Part shown: one piece after another, positions 62,570-64,000 of the stretch | How positions within the stretch are numbered: the first letter of the stretch is position 1 | Layout of the letters: every line of letters starts with the position of its first letter | Source: Motacilla alba alba | Taxonomy: Eukaryota > Chordata > Aves > Passeriformes > Motacillidae | Reading direction: 5' to 3' | NCBI RefSeq assembly: GCF_015832195.1 | Contig: NC_052021.1 | Coordinates: 62,001 to 126,000, forward strand | Length of the DNA: 64,000 bases | The notes under the pieces: generated by a model | The model's input: only the letters and a program-made list of their open reading frames with translations | What the model was told of the DNA's origin: nothing | Databases searched by the model: none | Made by a program: the position numbers and the translations under genes

Positions 62570-63333
62570 CACAGGTGGCAGCTTGTCCCTGGGCGGCACC
62601 TTGATATTCGTGGAAATCCAGTCGGCAGACCAACCCGAAGGTACGAGGGCCTAGCTGGTACTGACAAATGCTTCTGCCCAGGAAAACAAAACCTACCAGC
62701 CCACGTTCCTGGTCTCAGATTGCAGAGCTCCATGGGCACTCTCAAAGCAGCCCGAGTTGGCACGGGTGGCAGCTTGCCCCTGGACGGCAACTTGATATAT
62801 GTGAAAATCCAGCGAACAGCCGGCCAGAAAAGGCCGAAGCCCTATGTGGTACTGACAAAGGCTTCTGCCCAGGGAACCAAATTTCGTCAACCCATGTTCC
62901 TGGTCTCAGATTGCAGAGCTCCATGGGCACTCTCAAAGCAGCCCGACTTGCCACAGGTGGCAGCTTGTCCCTGGGCGGCACCTTGATATTCGTGGAAATC
63001 CAGTCGGCAGACCAACCCGAAGGTACGAGGGCCTACCTGGTACTGACAAATGCTTCTGCCCAGGAAAACAAAACCTACCAGCCCACGTTCCTGGTCTCAG
63101 ATTGCAGAGCTCCATGGGCACTCTCAAAGCAGCCCGAGTTGGCACGGGTGGCAGCTTGCCCCTGGACGGCAACTTGATATATGTGAAAATCCAGCGAACA
63201 GCCGGCCAGAAAAGGCCGAAGCCCTATGTGGTACTGACAAAGGCTTCTGCCCAGGGAACCAAATTTCGTCAACCCATGTTCCTGGTCTCAGATTGCAGAG
63301 CTCCATGGGCACTCTCAAAGCAGCCCGAGTAGG
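62570..63333 (+). repeat. 382-bp dimer duplicated in tandem
   Basis: Two monomers at about 62,570-62,951 recur at 62,952-63,333. Both copies share the rare GACCAACCCGAAGGTACGAG segment and a CCCTGGACGGCAACTTG monomer. The pair differ at GGCCTAGCTGG against GGCCTACCTGG. Confidence 0.8.
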
Positions 63334-64000
63334 CACAGGTGGCAGCTTGTCCCTGGGCGGCACCTTGATATTCGTGGAAATCCAGTCGGCAGACCGACCC
63401 GAAGGGCCGAGGGCCTACCTGGTACTGCAAATGCTTCTGCCCGGGAAAACAAAACCTACCAGCCCACGTTCCTGGTCTCAGATTGCAGAGCTCCATGGGC
63501 GCTCTCAAAGCAGCCCGCGTTGGCACGGGTGGCAGCTTGTCCCTGGGCGGCATCTTGATATTGGTGGAAATCCAGCAGGCTGCCAGCCCAAAAGGGCCGA
63601 GGGCCTACCTGGTAATGACAAAGGCTTCTGCCCGGGAAAACAAAACCCACCACCCCACGTTCCAGGTCTCAGTTTGCAGAGCTCCATGGGCACTCTCAAA
63701 GCAGCCCGAGTTGGCACAGGTGGCAGCTTGTCTCCGAGCGGCATCTTCAGAAACGTGGCAATCCAGCCGGCATCCTGCCCCTGAGGAACAAGGCCCTACC
63801 TGGTACTGACAAAGGCATCTGCACAAGAAAATAAAAGCCATAATCCCACGTTCCTGGTCTCAATTTTCAGAGCTCCGTGGGCACTCTCAAAGCAGCCCGA
63901 GTTGGCACGTGTGGCAGCTCGTCCCTGGGCAGTACATTGATATTTGTGGAAATCCAGCAGGCAGACAGACCCGAAGGGCCGAGGGCCTACCTGGTAATGA

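Larger units (their letters stand above)
35609..64000 (+). repeat. 190-bp satellite, array B (about 149 monomers)
   Basis: This is the same monomer and orientation as array A, resuming at CCACAGGCAC (compare the landmark CCATGGGCAC). After a decayed edge it runs to the end of the window. Array B monomers are a different population from those of array A. Many have GGAAAATAAAACCC or GAGAAAATAAAAGCC in place of GGGGAAACAAAACCC, AACCAAATTTCGTCAACCC in place of the A-rich block, or CGTGAAAATCCAGCG in place of CGTGGAAATCCAGCA. None was seen with a NotI site. Large duplications of 6,838 and 5,150 bp and smaller ones of 954 and 382 bp are annotated separately. The array is cut by the window end. Confidence 0.97.

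Noticed and set aside
1..64000. Hundreds of open frames of 60-524 codons on both strands as protein-coding genes
   Set aside because: They repeat with the satellite unit, overlap on both strands, drift through all three frames and show no recognised domain. Their length is explained by the scarcity of stop codons in the GC-rich repeats.
1..64000. Telomeric or subtelomeric repeats
   Set aside because: I saw no TTAGGG or CCCTAA runs, so nothing ties the window to a chromosome end.
1..64000. Firm assignment to a named avian 190-bp satellite (parrot, crane or songbird type)
   Set aside because: Only the length agrees with what I recall. I cannot compare sequences here, so species and family stay open.

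Overview
The window contains almost no single-copy DNA. It is built from two unrelated tandem repeats (satellites) plus one AT-rich stretch of about 2.3 kb. I find no gene I would defend: no bacterial operon, no recognisable protein domain, no tRNA or rRNA, no CRISPR. The long open frames follow from repeats with few stop codons. The scale and nesting of the repeats point to a large eukaryotic genome and to a (peri)centromeric or other heterochromatic block. A vertebrate is most likely. A bird is possible, because tandem repeats of about 190 bp are reported from bird groups such as parrots and cranes; that is recollection, not a sequence match, and the species remains unassigned.

Layout. (1) 1-20,237: about 106 head-to-tail copies of a GC-rich monomer of about 190 bp (array A), with nested higher-order structure: a 7-monomer period of about 1,332 bp marked by NotI sites, two related blocks 4,751 bp apart, a near-identical 2,283-bp tandem duplication, and 1,146-bp and 383-bp duplications. 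(2) 20,238-33,313: 27 units of a different, CpG-dense 482-bp satellite, joined to array A at a short microhomology. (3) 33,314-35,608: AT-rich, non-repetitive sequence with no identified gene or element. (4) 35,609-64,000: about 149 more copies of the 190-bp monomer (array B), in the same orientation as array A. It starts with decayed edge monomers and then carries a 6,838-bp (36-monomer) tandem duplication that is almost identical between copies, a block repeated at 5,150 bp, and 954-bp and 382-bp duplications.

Reading of the whole. Arrays A and B look like one satellite field interrupted by about 15.4 kb: the 190-bp register is lost for only about 36 bp across the gap. They have since been homogenised separately. 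NotI-bearing monomers occur only in A, and AATAAA-bearing monomers are common only in B. The 482-bp array shows the classic pattern of a uniform core and variant units at both edges. A motif resembling the CENP-B box sits at a fixed place in the 190-bp monomer. This and the CpG density of the 482-bp unit are the features most worth testing for function. Repeat boundaries are by-eye alignments and may be off by tens of bases unless a base-exact landmark is given.
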